Below, one piece after another: positions 47,613 to 56,140 of a stretch of 64,000 nucleotides of DNA; within the stretch, counting starts at the first letter, position 1, and each line of letters begins with the position of its first letter. Source of the DNA: Amycolatopsis sp. (lineage in GTDB: Bacteria > Actinomycetota > Actinomycetes > Mycobacteriales > Pseudonocardiaceae); contig NZ_JAODNM010000117.1 in NCBI RefSeq assembly GCF_025464955.1, positions 62,001 to 126,000 of the forward strand, written 5' to 3'. The position numbers and the translations under genes were made by a program. The notes beneath the pieces were generated by a model. It ran no database searches. It saw only the letters and a list, made by a program, of their open reading frames with translations, and was not told the origin of the DNA.

Positions 47613-48272
47613 TCATCTTTCCCCGTGTCCGTCCGCGCCCTGTCGGCGGCTCCGGCTCAGCCCGGCGGAAATCCTCTGGAGCCGCAGGCGCCTGCCGAAC
47701 TCGATCGCCCCGACGAGCGCCAGCCCGAGGCCGAACGACAGCAAGAGGCCCTTCGCCGGTTCGTCGGCGAAGCCCGCTCCGCCTGCGAAGCCGATGAGCA
47801 CGGCGTAGATCGCCCACAACGCCGCGCCGGCAGCGTCGAGCGGGATGAACCGGCGCAGCGGGTAGTGCAGGCTGCCGGTGGCGAGCCCGCTGGCGACGCG
47901 GCCGCCGGGCAGGTACCGGCCGGCCACGATCAGCAGCGTCGCGTGCTCGCCGACCTTCGTCCGTGCCCATTCGTAACGTCTGCGCCCGCTCGGCCCGCGC
48001 TGCAGCCGCGCGATGACGTGCGGACCCGCGCTCCGGCCGATCGCGTAGCCGAGGCAGTCGCCGGCGAACGCGCCCGCCGCGGCGAGGACCGCGAGCAGCA
48101 CCAGCTTTGCCGGATCGGGGCCGAGGAGGACGGCGACGGTCAGCACGGTGGTTTCGCTCGGCATGAACGGCAGCAGGGCGTCCAGCCCGGACGTGGCGAC
48201 GACGAGCACCCACAACCAGGGCGATCCCACCAGTCCCTTGAGTCCCTCGGTGACCTGTTCGACCAGTTCCAC
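47613..48272 (-). CDS. DedA-family membrane protein
   Basis: A 219-residue DedA/SNARE-associated-Golgi type membrane protein. Family motifs are LLPFMPSETTVLTVAVLLG (about residues 30-50), GDCLGYAIGRSAGPHV, and GRYLPGGRVASGLATGSLHYPLRRFIPLDAAGAALWA, which corresponds to the conserved FxRFxPxxR-G region. DedA proteins take part in lipid or proton-coupled transport, and some flip polyprenyl or phospholipid carriers. GTG 48272 begins just before the helical region; the longer GTG 48311 is possible. It ends 4 nt upstream of purU on the same strand. Confidence 0.85.
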   Translation of the reverse strand: MELVEQVTEGLKGLVGSPWLWVLVVATSGLDALLPFMPSETTVLTVAVLLGPDPAKLVLLAVLAAAGAFAGDCLGYAIGRSAGPHVIARLQRGPSGRRRYEWARTKVGEHATLLIVAGRYLPGGRVASGLATGSLHYPLRRFIPLDAAGAALWAIYAVLIGFAGGAGFADEPAKGLLLSFGLGLALVGAIEFGRRLRLQRISAGLSRSRRQGADGHGER

Positions 48273-48344
48273 CCGCTTATCGTGGTCACCGCAGGTCGCT
48301 GTCGAGGACACGCTGGGTGACGCATCGGGGTTCGCCGGGTGAAT

Positions 48345-49127
48345 TCACGGCGCCACGCTGCTCCAGGGCACCGTCAGCTCGCCGAGACGCCAGCGGTCGC
48401 GCCTGCCGAGCAGCGGCCAGCCGCGGTCGGCGAGCGAACGCACGGTTTCCACCCAACGCGCCTTCGCCCCGAAATTCCGCTGCGGCGCGGCGGCCGCCCA
48501 GCAGGAGTCGAGCGTCGCCATCAGCTCGTGGATCCGCTCACCCGGCACGTTGCGGTGGATCAGTGCCTTCGGCAGCCGTTCGGCCACAGTGGACGGTTGG
48601 TCGAGCGCGGAAACCTTGCAGGACAACGTGAGTGAGCGTGGGCCGTCGACGTCAACCACGAGCCACGTGCACAGTCTGCCGATCTCGTCGCAGGTCCCTT
48701 CGACGAGCAGGCCGCCGGGGGAGAGCCGGTCGGTCATGGTCTGCCAGGCGGCGGCGACGTCGGCTTCGTCGTACTGGCGCAGGACGTTGAAGGCGCGGAT
48801 CAGTGCCGGCCGCGTTCCGGCGAGCTCGAACCCTCCGCGCTTGAAGTCCAGCCACGGCGGCTCGGCGGCGCTCTGGGCCACCGCGACGCGCTCGGGGTCC
48901 AGCTCCAGTCCGAGCACCCGGACACCCGGGTGCGCCACGCGCAGCCGTCGCGCCATCTCGACCGTCGTCACCGGCGACGCGCCGTACCCGAGGTCGACGA
49001 CGAGGGGGTCCTCAGCGTGCCTGAGCAGCGCGGACACCCCGGGGTCGGTGGCGAGCCAGCGGTCGACCCTGCGCAGCCGGTTCGGGTTGGTGGTGCCGCG
49101 CGTCGGCGCGCCGACCGGCTTGCTCAG
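48345..49127 (-). CDS. Class I SAM-dependent methyltransferase, probable CTG start
   Basis: A methyltransferase of about 260 residues with the SAM loop PLVVDLGYGASPVTTVEMARRL (about residues 47-68), the ribose-binding LGLELDPERVAVAQSA and LIRAFNVLRQY. The conserved start is PVGAPTRGTTNPNRLRRVDRWL. No ATG, GTG or TTG precedes it in frame after the DUF2505 stop. CTG 49127 overlaps that stop as CTGA and gives (M)SKPVGAPTRG. An internal GTG exists but would remove this conserved start. The substrate is unknown. DUF2505 next to this methyltransferase is also seen in mycobacterial-type gene order. Confidence 0.78.
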   Translation of the reverse strand: MSKPVGAPTRGTTNPNRLRRVDRWLATDPGVSALLRHAEDPLVVDLGYGASPVTTVEMARRLRVAHPGVRVLGLELDPERVAVAQSAAEPPWLDFKRGGFELAGTRPALIRAFNVLRQYDEADVAAAWQTMTDRLSPGGLLVEGTCDEIGRLCTWLVVDVDGPRSLTLSCKVSALDQPSTVAERLPKALIHRNVPGERIHELMATLDSCWAAAAPQRNFGAKARWVETVRSLADRGWPLLGRRDRWRLGELTVPWSSVAP

Positions 49128-49624
49128 GCGTGCTCGGCCAGCCACTTCGCGGTGAATTCGGCTTCGCGCTGGAGCAGCTTGTTGAGTTGTTCGGCGATTC
49201 CGCTCTCGAGCTTCGCGCCGAACAGCGGGATCCGGATCCTGATCTCGCCGGTCGTGGCCAGGACGGTTTCCCCGCCGACGCTCTTCAGTTCGGTGCGGGC
49301 GGTGATCTCGCCCGGCACGCCGCTCACGCCCGCTTTCACAGTGCCCGTGTAGCCGTCGCCGGCCTTGGTGAAGGTCTGTTCGCGCTCGACGATGACGTCG
49401 CCCTTGTGCAGCGTGCGGACGGCCTGCGGCAGCAGCTCGGCGGCGATGCCGTGGCGGAGCTTGAAGCTGACGCCGTTGGTGGTCTCGGTGCGTTCGACCA
49501 GCACGGCACCCTTGCCGCCGAGCTCCTCGAGCCGGGCGTGCAACGCCTCTTCGCCGGCAGCCGCGGCCAGCACGGCCCGGACGTCCTGCGGATAGGTTGC
49601 GCGGTGCTCGATACGGGATCCCAT
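49124..49624 (-). CDS. DUF2505 domain protein
   Basis: A 166-residue DUF2505 protein with the START/SRPBCC-like pattern SRIEHRATYPQDVRAVLAAAAGEEALHARLEELGGKG at the start and a KLESGIAEQLNKLLQREAEFTAKWLAEH ending. The family is an uncharacterised START-domain-like group of actinobacteria. ATG 49624 follows a TACTGT box by 7 nt on the minus strand. It overlaps the methyltransferase by CTGA and shares a divergent promoter region with murB. Confidence 0.85.
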   Translation of the reverse strand: MGSRIEHRATYPQDVRAVLAAAAGEEALHARLEELGGKGAVLVERTETTNGVSFKLRHGIAAELLPQAVRTLHKGDVIVEREQTFTKAGDGYTGTVKAGVSGVPGEITARTELKSVGGETVLATTGEIRIRIPLFGAKLESGIAEQLNKLLQREAEFTAKWLAEHA

Positions 49625-49631
49625 GCCCCGG

Positions 49632-49641
49632 ACAGTACCGT
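49632..49641. promoter_or_regulatory. Interlocked divergent -10 boxes of DUF2505 and murB
   Basis: ACAGTACCGT contains TACTGT on the minus strand (49637-49632, 7 nt before ATG 49624) and TACCGT on the plus strand (49636-49641, 8 nt before GTG 49650). The boxes share two bases, so the two polymerases cannot bind together. Confidence 0.55.
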
Positions 49642-49649
49642 TTCGCGAT

Positions 49650-50732
49650 GTGAGCACTGTCGAAACTCCAACTCAGGCGACCCTGGCGAGCCACACCACC
49701 CTGCGGCTCGGTGGTCCGGCGGAGGCGTACGCCGAGGCCCTCACGTCAGAGCGGCTCGTCGAACTGGTCCGGGCGGCCGACGACGCCGGGGTGAACGTCC
49801 TCCTGCTGGGCGGCGGGTCCAACCTCGTGGTCGCCGACGCCGGTTTCGCCGGGACTGTCGTGCGCGTGGCCAACCAGGGCTGGGGCTTCTCGGCCGAGGG
49901 GCCTGACTTCACCAGCGGTGTCGTCGACGTCCAGGCCGGGCAGAACTGGGACGAGTTCGTCGCGGCGATGGTCGGCGAAGGTGTCGGCGGGCTCGAGTGC
50001 CTGTCAGGGATCCCCGGTTCGGCCGGTGCGACACCGATCCAGAACGTCGGCGCGTACGGGTCCGAGATCAGCGACACGCTGGTCTCGATCGAGTTCTACG
50101 ACCGCGCCGCCCGCGAAGTCCGCACGATGACCGCGGCCGACCTGAAGTTCGCGTACCGCTCAAGTGTGCTGAAGGGCACGGACACCGGTGTCGTGCTGAG
50201 CGTCCGGTTCCGGCTCAGCTCGGACGGCCTGTCAGCGCCCATCCGGTACGCCGAACTCGCCCGCACACTGGGTGTCGAGCCGGGCGAGCGCGTCCCGGTG
50301 GCGCAGGCGCGTGAGGCCGTGCTGGCGCTGCGGCGAAGCAAGGGCATGGTGCTCGACACGGCCGACCACGACACGTGGAGTGCCGGGTCCTTCTTCACCA
50401 ACCCGATCGTGCCTACTGCCGACGTCGACGAGGTCCTCGCCGGGATCACCGCCTCCGTCGGCCCGGACGTGAAGGTGCCCAGCTACCCCGCTGAAGGCGG
50501 CGTGAAGCTCTCCGCAGCCTGGCTCATCGAGCGCGCGGGCTTCGCGAAGGGCCATGAGGGCCCGGGCGGCCGCGTTTCGCTGTCGACGAAGCACACCCTC
50601 GCGCTCACCAACCGCGGCACAGGCTCGACGGACGACCTCCTGGCGTTGGCGCGCGAAGTCCGCGACGGGGTCCTCGCCCGCTTCGCCGTCGAACTCCGCC
50701 CCGAACCCCTCCTGATCGGCTGCGCGCTTTAG
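49650..50732 (+). CDS. murB: UDP-N-acetylmuramate dehydrogenase
   Basis: A 360-residue MurB. FAD-binding elements are THTTLRLGGPAE-like SHTTLRLGGPAEAYAEA (residues 14-30) and LLLGGGSNLVVAD (about 50-62). The catalytic region includes GIPGSAGATPIQNVGAYGSEI (about 119-139), the type I YRSSVLKG motif, and the proton-donor Ser in AGSFFTNPI (about 251-259). It reduces UDP-GlcNAc-enolpyruvate to UDP-MurNAc for peptidoglycan. GTG 49650 is preferred to the upstream ATG because its promoter box ends 8 nt before. The next gene is also a cell-wall enzyme. Confidence 0.93.
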   Translation: MSTVETPTQATLASHTTLRLGGPAEAYAEALTSERLVELVRAADDAGVNVLLLGGGSNLVVADAGFAGTVVRVANQGWGFSAEGPDFTSGVVDVQAGQNWDEFVAAMVGEGVGGLECLSGIPGSAGATPIQNVGAYGSEISDTLVSIEFYDRAAREVRTMTAADLKFAYRSSVLKGTDTGVVLSVRFRLSSDGLSAPIRYAELARTLGVEPGERVPVAQAREAVLALRRSKGMVLDTADHDTWSAGSFFTNPIVPTADVDEVLAGITASVGPDVKVPSYPAEGGVKLSAAWLIERAGFAKGHEGPGGRVSLSTKHTLALTNRGTGSTDDLLALAREVRDGVLARFAVELRPEPLLIGCAL

Positions 50733-50836
50733 ACCCGCACCCGCCGCTTCACACGGATCCCATCGGACAAACCCGGCAACCCGGGCCGGTCGTGGTACGT
50801 CTTTAAGGACGTAAGCGGCTTACGGGAGGTAGACGG

Positions 50837-52006
50837 GTGATCGAACGGCGCATGGTGTTCAAGGCCGCGCTCGCCGCGGGGGCTGCTGTCTTCGTCGCGG
50901 CCTGCAGCAGCGAAAACGGCGGCAACGCCACGGTTCCGGGTGGCGGTCGGAACCCGGTCCCTGAGCAGCCGCAGGCGAAGATCACCGCTCAGCCCGCGGT
51001 CGACGCCAAGGACGTCGCAGTTCGGACGCCGGTCGTGGTCAAGGTCACCGAAGGCAAGCTGACCGATGTCAAGGTGACCGCCGACGGCAAGGCCGTCGGC
51101 GGCGCAACGAGCGCCGACGGCCTCACCTGGACCAGCTCGGAGACCCTCGTGTACAGCAAGACTTACACGTACGCGGCGAAGGCCGTCGGCGCAGACAACA
51201 AGCCGGTCGAGCTCAACGGCACCTTCACCACGTTCAAGCCCGCCAAGCAGATCCGCGCCACGCTGAACCCGGCGGACCGCGCGGAGGTCGGCGTCGCGAT
51301 GCCGATCAGTGTGAAGTTCGCCTCGGCTGTCCAGGACCGCGCGGCCGCCGAGAAGGCGCTCACCGTCAAGACCTCGAAGAACGTCGAGGGCGCGTGGGCC
51401 TGGCTGTCGGACACGCAGGTCGACTGGCGCCCCAAGGACTACTGGCCGTCGAACATCGAGGTCAACGTCGGCGCGAAGCTCTACGGCGTGGACCTAGGCG
51501 GCGGCAGCTTCGGGAAAGCCGACGTCACCAGCAAGTTCACCATCGGGCGCAACCAGGTCGTCAAGATCAACACCCCCGAGCACCGGATGAACGTCTACCG
51601 CGGCGGCTCGGTCCACAAGACGTACCCGTGCAGCAACGGCCTCGACTCGGTCACCGATCGCAACACCCCCAACGGCACCTACATCGTGATGACTCGCGAG
51701 GCCACCGCGCGGTTCGACAACGCGCGCTACGGGTACACCAACGTCAACAAGAAGTGGGCCTGCCGGATCTCCAACCACGGTGAGTACATCCACGAGAACC
51801 AGGACAACGCCGGCGCGATCGGCCGGACGAACAACTCGCACGGCTGCGTCAACCTGCTGGAATCCGACGCGAAGGACTACTACGACTCGGCCCTCATCGG
51901 CGACCCGGTGGAGATCACCGGCTCGAACCTGGCGGGCCCGATCAACTCGGACGTCCGGGACTGGCTGTTCGACTGGAAGAGCTGGCAGTCGAAGTCGGCG
52001 CTGTAG
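50837..52006 (+). CDS. L,D-transpeptidase lipoprotein (LdtMt type)
   Basis: A 389-residue lipoprotein L,D-transpeptidase. The lipobox is VAAC (about residues 20-23). Two immunoglobulin-like domains follow (about 50-150 and 150-250). The C-terminal YkuD domain has HRMNVYRGGSVHKTYPCSNGLD and the catalytic SHGCVNLLESDA with Cys337. It makes 3-3 peptide crosslinks in peptidoglycan. GTG 50837 has GGGAGGT upstream. The position after murB matches the mycobacterial murB-lprQ order. Confidence 0.92.
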   Translation: MIERRMVFKAALAAGAAVFVAACSSENGGNATVPGGGRNPVPEQPQAKITAQPAVDAKDVAVRTPVVVKVTEGKLTDVKVTADGKAVGGATSADGLTWTSSETLVYSKTYTYAAKAVGADNKPVELNGTFTTFKPAKQIRATLNPADRAEVGVAMPISVKFASAVQDRAAAEKALTVKTSKNVEGAWAWLSDTQVDWRPKDYWPSNIEVNVGAKLYGVDLGGGSFGKADVTSKFTIGRNQVVKINTPEHRMNVYRGGSVHKTYPCSNGLDSVTDRNTPNGTYIVMTREATARFDNARYGYTNVNKKWACRISNHGEYIHENQDNAGAIGRTNNSHGCVNLLESDAKDYYDSALIGDPVEITGSNLAGPINSDVRDWLFDWKSWQSKSAL

Positions 52007-52068
52007 TCCTTCCGACCTGCAGCCCTCTAACCTGGAGCGTCGGGTAGGCGTCAGGCGAGGAGCAGCGA

Positions 52069-52890
52069 GTGAATACCGAAGTCGTCGGCTCGGGCGGGGT
52101 ACGGCTCGGTCTGCGGGTCGAGGGACTGGCCAACACGCGATCGCTGGTGTTCGTGCACGGCTGGGCGCAGTCGTCGCAGGCGTGGGCTCCGCAGTTCGCC
52201 GATGCGGCGCTGGTCGACGAGTTCCGCCTGGTCGCGATGGACCTGCGTGGCCACGGCAAGTCCGACGTGCCGGTGCACGGCTACGACGATTCGCGGAACT
52301 GGGCGGACGACCTCGCCACGGTCCTGGAGTTCGCCGGTCCGGGCGCGATCGTCGTCGGCTGGTCCTACGGCGGCCTCGTTCTCGCCGACTACCTGCGCGT
52401 GCACGGAACCGCACAGCTGGCCGGCATCGTGCTCGTCGGCGCGATCACCGAGATCGGCCGAGGCCGCGCCGGCGGGCGGGTCGGTCCGGCGATGCGGGCC
52501 GCGATGCCGGCGGCGCTGTCCGACGAACCGCAGGTGGCCGTGCCCGCACTGGTCACCTTCGGTGAGGCGATGACGTCGCGGCCGTTGCCCGGCGCGTACG
52601 CTCAAGCGCTGCTCGGCTCGAGCCTGTCCGTGCCGCCGTCCGTCCGGGGCGCCTTGTTCCGGCGTGACGTCGGCAGCGAAGACGTCTTGGCTGCCATCGA
52701 CGTTCCCGCGCTGGTCATCCACGGTAGGAATGACAAGATCGTCGACCCGAGTGCGGGAGAATACGCGGCCGGGAAGATTCCGGGGGTCCGCGCGCGTTGG
52801 CTCGAAGGTGTGGGCCATCTGCCGTTTGCCGAGGCCCCCGCGGAATTCAACGCGGAGCTGCGGTCGTTCGCCGAAAGCAGCTTCGCGTAG
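52069..52890 (+). CDS. Alpha/beta-fold hydrolase
   Basis: A 273-residue alpha/beta hydrolase. The oxyanion region is LVFVHGWAQSSQAW (about residues 25-38), the nucleophile elbow is GWSYGG (Ser about residue 99), the acid is in HGRNDKIVDP (about 223) and the catalytic His in EGVGHLPFAEAP (about 248). The substrate is not predictable. GTG 52069 has a GAGGAG site upstream. It is followed 30 nt later by mshA on the same strand. Confidence 0.87.
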   Translation: MNTEVVGSGGVRLGLRVEGLANTRSLVFVHGWAQSSQAWAPQFADAALVDEFRLVAMDLRGHGKSDVPVHGYDDSRNWADDLATVLEFAGPGAIVVGWSYGGLVLADYLRVHGTAQLAGIVLVGAITEIGRGRAGGRVGPAMRAAMPAALSDEPQVAVPALVTFGEAMTSRPLPGAYAQALLGSSLSVPPSVRGALFRRDVGSEDVLAAIDVPALVIHGRNDKIVDPSAGEYAAGKIPGVRARWLEGVGHLPFAEAPAEFNAELRSFAESSFA

Positions 52891-52920
52891 GCGACCGAGC
52901 GAGTTATCAGGAGTGAACAG

Positions 52921-54225
52921 GTGACCTTCTCCCTGCACGGGATTCGTCATGCCCCCCGCCGGGTGGCCGTGATGTCGGTGCACACGTCCCCGCTGGAGCA
53001 GCCGGGTACCGGCGACGCCGGCGGGATGAACGTATACATCAGCCAGACCGCCAGGGAGATGGCTCGCAGAGGCATCGAGGTCGAGGTTTTCACCCGGGCG
53101 ACGTCGTCCGACCAGCCGCCGGTGGCCGAGCTGGCGCCGGGCGTCATCGTCCGGCACATTCCGGCGGGCCCGTTCGAGCCGCTCGGCCGCGACGAGCTGC
53201 CCGCGCAGCTGTGCGCGTTCACCTCGGGCGTCCTGCGGGCCGAGGCCTTCCACGAGCCGGGCTACTACGACGTCATCCACTCGCACTACTGGCTGTCCGG
53301 CCAGGTCGGCTGGCTCGCCAGGGACCGCTGGGGCGTGCCGCTCGTGCACACCGCGCACACGCTGGCGAAGGTCAAGAACGCCGCGCTCGCCGATGGCGAC
53401 ACCCCCGAGCCGCGGACCAGGGTCATCGGCGAGGAGCAGGTCGTGGCGGAGGCGGACAGCCTCATCGCGAACACCGCCGTCGAGGCACGTCAGCTGATCG
53501 ACCTCTATGACGCCGACCCGCACGCCGTGCACGCCGTTTATCCCGGCGTCGACCTCGAGCGCTTCACCCCGGGTTCGAAGTCCGCCGCCCGCGACGCGCT
53601 TGGCCTGCCCCGTGACGCGATCGTCCTGGCCTTCGCCGGCCGCATCCAGCCGCTCAAGGCGCCGGACGTGCTCCTGCGTGCGGGCGCGGAGCTGCTGCAC
53701 CAGCGTCCCGAACTGGCGGACAGGCTGGTCCTGATGATCGTCGGCGGCCCGTCCGGAACGGGGTTGGAGCAGCCGCAGGCCCTGCGCGAGCTGGCGGTTT
53801 CGCTCGGCATCGAGAAGCACACGCGGTTCCTGCCGCCGCAGCCCGGCCAGGCGCTCGTCGACGTCTACCGCGCGGCCGACGTCGTCGCGGTCCCGAGCTA
53901 CAACGAGTCCTTCGGGCTCGTCGCGTTGGAGGCGCAGGCCTGCGGAACGCCAGTGGTGGCGGCCGAGGTCGGCGGGCTGCCGGTGGCCGTGGTGCACGGG
54001 GTGTCCGGGCTTCTCGTGCCGTCGCACGCGGCGGGGGAGTGGGCGGGCGCGCTGGCCAGCGTCGCGCTGCGGCCCGGACGGCACGCGGAGCTGTCGGCCA
54101 ACGCCGTCGCGCACGCGCGCCGCTTCTCGTGGGGCAGGACGACGGAAGCCCTGCTAGACACGTACTCGCAGGCGGCGAACTCGTTCCGCAGGTCGCTCGA
54201 ACTCCTGCCGGAGGTCGCCGTATGA
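52921..54225 (+). CDS. mshA: D-inositol 3-phosphate glycosyltransferase (mycothiol step 1)
   Basis: A 434-residue GT4 glycosyltransferase. The donor/acceptor region is HTSPLEQPGTGDAGGMNVYI (about residues 21-40) and IHSHYWLSGQVGWL (about 119-132). The GT-B C-domain has AFAGRIQPLKAPDVLL (about 238-253) and ESFGLVALEAQACGTPVVA (about 324-342), the nucleotide-binding EX7E motif. MshA adds GlcNAc to 1-L-myo-inositol 1-phosphate, the first step to mycothiol. GTG 52921 has AGGAG upstream. The next gene, ybjN, overlaps by ATGA, as in mycobacteria. Confidence 0.95.
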   Translation: MTFSLHGIRHAPRRVAVMSVHTSPLEQPGTGDAGGMNVYISQTAREMARRGIEVEVFTRATSSDQPPVAELAPGVIVRHIPAGPFEPLGRDELPAQLCAFTSGVLRAEAFHEPGYYDVIHSHYWLSGQVGWLARDRWGVPLVHTAHTLAKVKNAALADGDTPEPRTRVIGEEQVVAEADSLIANTAVEARQLIDLYDADPHAVHAVYPGVDLERFTPGSKSAARDALGLPRDAIVLAFAGRIQPLKAPDVLLRAGAELLHQRPELADRLVLMIVGGPSGTGLEQPQALRELAVSLGIEKHTRFLPPQPGQALVDVYRAADVVAVPSYNESFGLVALEAQACGTPVVAAEVGGLPVAVVHGVSGLLVPSHAAGEWAGALASVALRPGRHAELSANAVAHARRFSWGRTTEALLDTYSQAANSFRRSLELLPEVAV

Positions 54226-54737
54226 CGTTGGATTCGCTCGTCCGCTCCGCCCTGGACAAGGCGGAGATCAAGTACGAAACCCGAGGTGACGGCAAGTTCT
54301 TCGTCACGTTGCCCGGCACCAAGAAGCTGCAGACGAACGCGTGGCTCATCGCCGGGGATCACGCTTTCGCGGTCGAGGCGTTCGTTTGCCGCCACCCGGA
54401 CGAAGCCCACGAAGCGGTCTACCGGTTCCTCCTGCGCCGCAACGCGCGGCTCTACGGCGTGCACTACACGATCGACGGCAGCGGCGACATCTACCTGGTC
54501 GGCCGGTTCGGCCTGGACACCATCTCCGAGGACGAGTTGGACAAGATCCTCGGGCAGGTGCTCGAAGCGGCCGACGGCGACTTCAACACGCTGCTGGAGA
54601 TCGGCTTTTCGACGTCGATCAAGCGCGAATGGGACTGGCGGGTGTCACGCGGTGAGTCGCTGGCGAACCTGGAGGCGTTCAAGCACCTCGTCGAGCCCGC
54701 TCACGGTCATGAACCAGGAGCCTTGACCGAGTCGTGA
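54222..54737 (+). CDS. YbjN domain protein
   Basis: A 171-residue YbjN-domain protein (type III secretion chaperone-like fold): SALDKAEIKYETRGDGKFFVTLPGTKKLQTNAWLIAGDHAFAVEAF near residues 8-53 and YGVHYTIDGSGDIYLVGRF near 79-97. The role is unknown; it follows mshA in many actinobacteria. Its start overlaps the mshA stop by ATGA, so expression is coupled to mycothiol synthesis. Confidence 0.9.
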   Translation: MTLDSLVRSALDKAEIKYETRGDGKFFVTLPGTKKLQTNAWLIAGDHAFAVEAFVCRHPDEAHEAVYRFLLRRNARLYGVHYTIDGSGDIYLVGRFGLDTISEDELDKILGQVLEAADGDFNTLLEIGFSTSIKREWDWRVSRGESLANLEAFKHLVEPAHGHEPGALTES

Positions 54738-54806
54738 CAGGGGCCGTGCAACGGGCTTAGGCGCCCGCTCGTCTCTCCGGTATCACTCTGGAGGGAAGAG
54801 GAACGG

Positions 54807-55670
54807 ATGAGACTCGGATCAAGACGTGTGGCCGGCCTCGTGCTTGCGACAGGGGTCCTCGCGTCGCTCGCCGGCTGTACGGGGCAGGGGACCAGCAGCT
54901 CGAGCATGGTCGCGCCGGCTCCCAACGCCGCGTCGGCCAATGCGCCCGACGCGGCCAACGGCAAGTCCGCCGCCGCGGCGGTGCCGGACGGCCAGGTGGC
55001 CGCGGCCGAACGCAAGCTCGTGCGGACAGCCACCCTCTCGCTGACGGCCCCCGACGTCGCCGCCGCGGTCGGGAAGGCGCGGCAGGTCGTCACCGGGCTC
55101 GGCGGCTACACCGGCGCGGAGAACAGCAGCCCCGGCTCGGCGACGCTGACGCTCGCGGTGCCGGCCGGGAAGCTCGACACCGCGTTGACGCAGCTCTCGG
55201 CTGTCGGCACGGTCACCAGCCGGCTGGAGAACACCCAGGACGTCACCGAGCAGTCCGTCGATGTCGCTTCGCGGCTGGCGACCCAGCGGGCGAGCGTCGC
55301 GCGTATGCGTGACCTGCTCGCGAAGGCGACTTCGGTGGGCGACATCGCGTCGATCGAGGGCGAGCTGACGTCCCGCGAAGCCGACCTGGAATCGCTGCAG
55401 AACCGGAGTGACGCGCTCGCGGGCAGCGTCGCGATGTCCACGGTGACCTTGAGTTTCTCCGCGGTTGTCCCGCCGCCTCCGCCGGTTCCGCAGAACGCCG
55501 GCGGGTTCGCTGGCGGGCTGTCCGACGGCTGGCACGCGTTCGGGGTTTTCGCGAGCGGCGCGTTCAAGGTGCTCGGCGCGCTGGCGCCGTTCCTCGTGCT
55601 GCTCGGCGGTCCGCTGGGGGTCGGGTACTGGTGGCTCCGGCGCCGACGTCGGGCGGCTGAGCTCTCCTGA
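54807..55670 (+). CDS. DUF4349 domain lipoprotein
   Basis: A 287-residue lipoprotein. The lipobox LAGC is near residues 21-24. The DUF4349 domain covers about residues 68-210 (KLVRTATLSLTAPDVAAAVGKARQVV, GSATLTLAVPAGKLDTALTQLS, then a coiled coil SRLATQRASVARMRDLLAKATSV). A Pro-rich linker precedes a C-terminal membrane helix (GALAPFLVLLGGPLGVGYWWL) with a basic tail. It is anchored at both ends in the membrane. The function is unknown. Confidence 0.85.
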   Translation: MRLGSRRVAGLVLATGVLASLAGCTGQGTSSSSMVAPAPNAASANAPDAANGKSAAAAVPDGQVAAAERKLVRTATLSLTAPDVAAAVGKARQVVTGLGGYTGAENSSPGSATLTLAVPAGKLDTALTQLSAVGTVTSRLENTQDVTEQSVDVASRLATQRASVARMRDLLAKATSVGDIASIEGELTSREADLESLQNRSDALAGSVAMSTVTLSFSAVVPPPPPVPQNAGGFAGGLSDGWHAFGVFASGAFKVLGALAPFLVLLGGPLGVGYWWLRRRRRAAELS

Positions 55671-55688
55671 CCCCGTGGGGCGGGAGGC

Positions 55689-55732
55689 GGGACGGCTCGA
55701 GGGAGGGGGGAGTCGCGATCTCGAGCCGTCCC
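55689..55732 (+). terminator. Hairpin terminator after the DUF4349 gene
   Basis: A 13-bp perfect stem (GGGACGGCTCGAG and complement) with an 18-nt purine-rich loop, 18 nt after the stop. Confidence 0.75.
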
Positions 55733-55790
55733 GCTGACGTTCCCGCCTTCTGGACCCGGTGGCGAGGGGGGTGCCAACGGGGCCGGCGGG

Positions 55791-56034
55791 CCACGGCTCG
55801 GCAGGGGGAGACGAGCCGTGGGCATCACCCGCGCGGTCGGGGAGTGCGTGGATCCGACCGAGCGGGACGGGGTTCAACCTGTCAGATATCGACCTGTAAT
55901 CACAAGACTACTCGTTAGTCCGTTCGAGTGAATTCTTCCGTAGGGGTTAACGGAGCGGAGTCCTGATGAGCGGGATCATGTCTTGTTGTCACACAGGATT
56001 CTGTTCGGGTGAAGGTGTTACCAGCGGGTAACAC
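55791..56034. other. Upstream region of gpm: second hairpin and a GTGTTACC palindrome
   Basis: The 470-nt gap 55671-56140 holds no convincing gene. A second hairpin lies at 55791-55821 (10-bp CCACGGCTCG stem). GTGTTACC-N4-GGTAACAC at 56015-56034 is a perfect 8-bp palindrome about 107 nt before the gpm start and may be an operator. The rest is less GC-rich and likely promoter DNA. Confidence 0.5.
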
Positions 56035-56140
56035 ACTCTGGGTAGAAGGTTGTCCGGAATGTCTGGTGAGAACCCGGACCGATCTGTGCCGTGCCGGTCC
56101 AGCCGCACCCCGCCGCCGGGTCTCTGGCAGGCTTGGCGCC

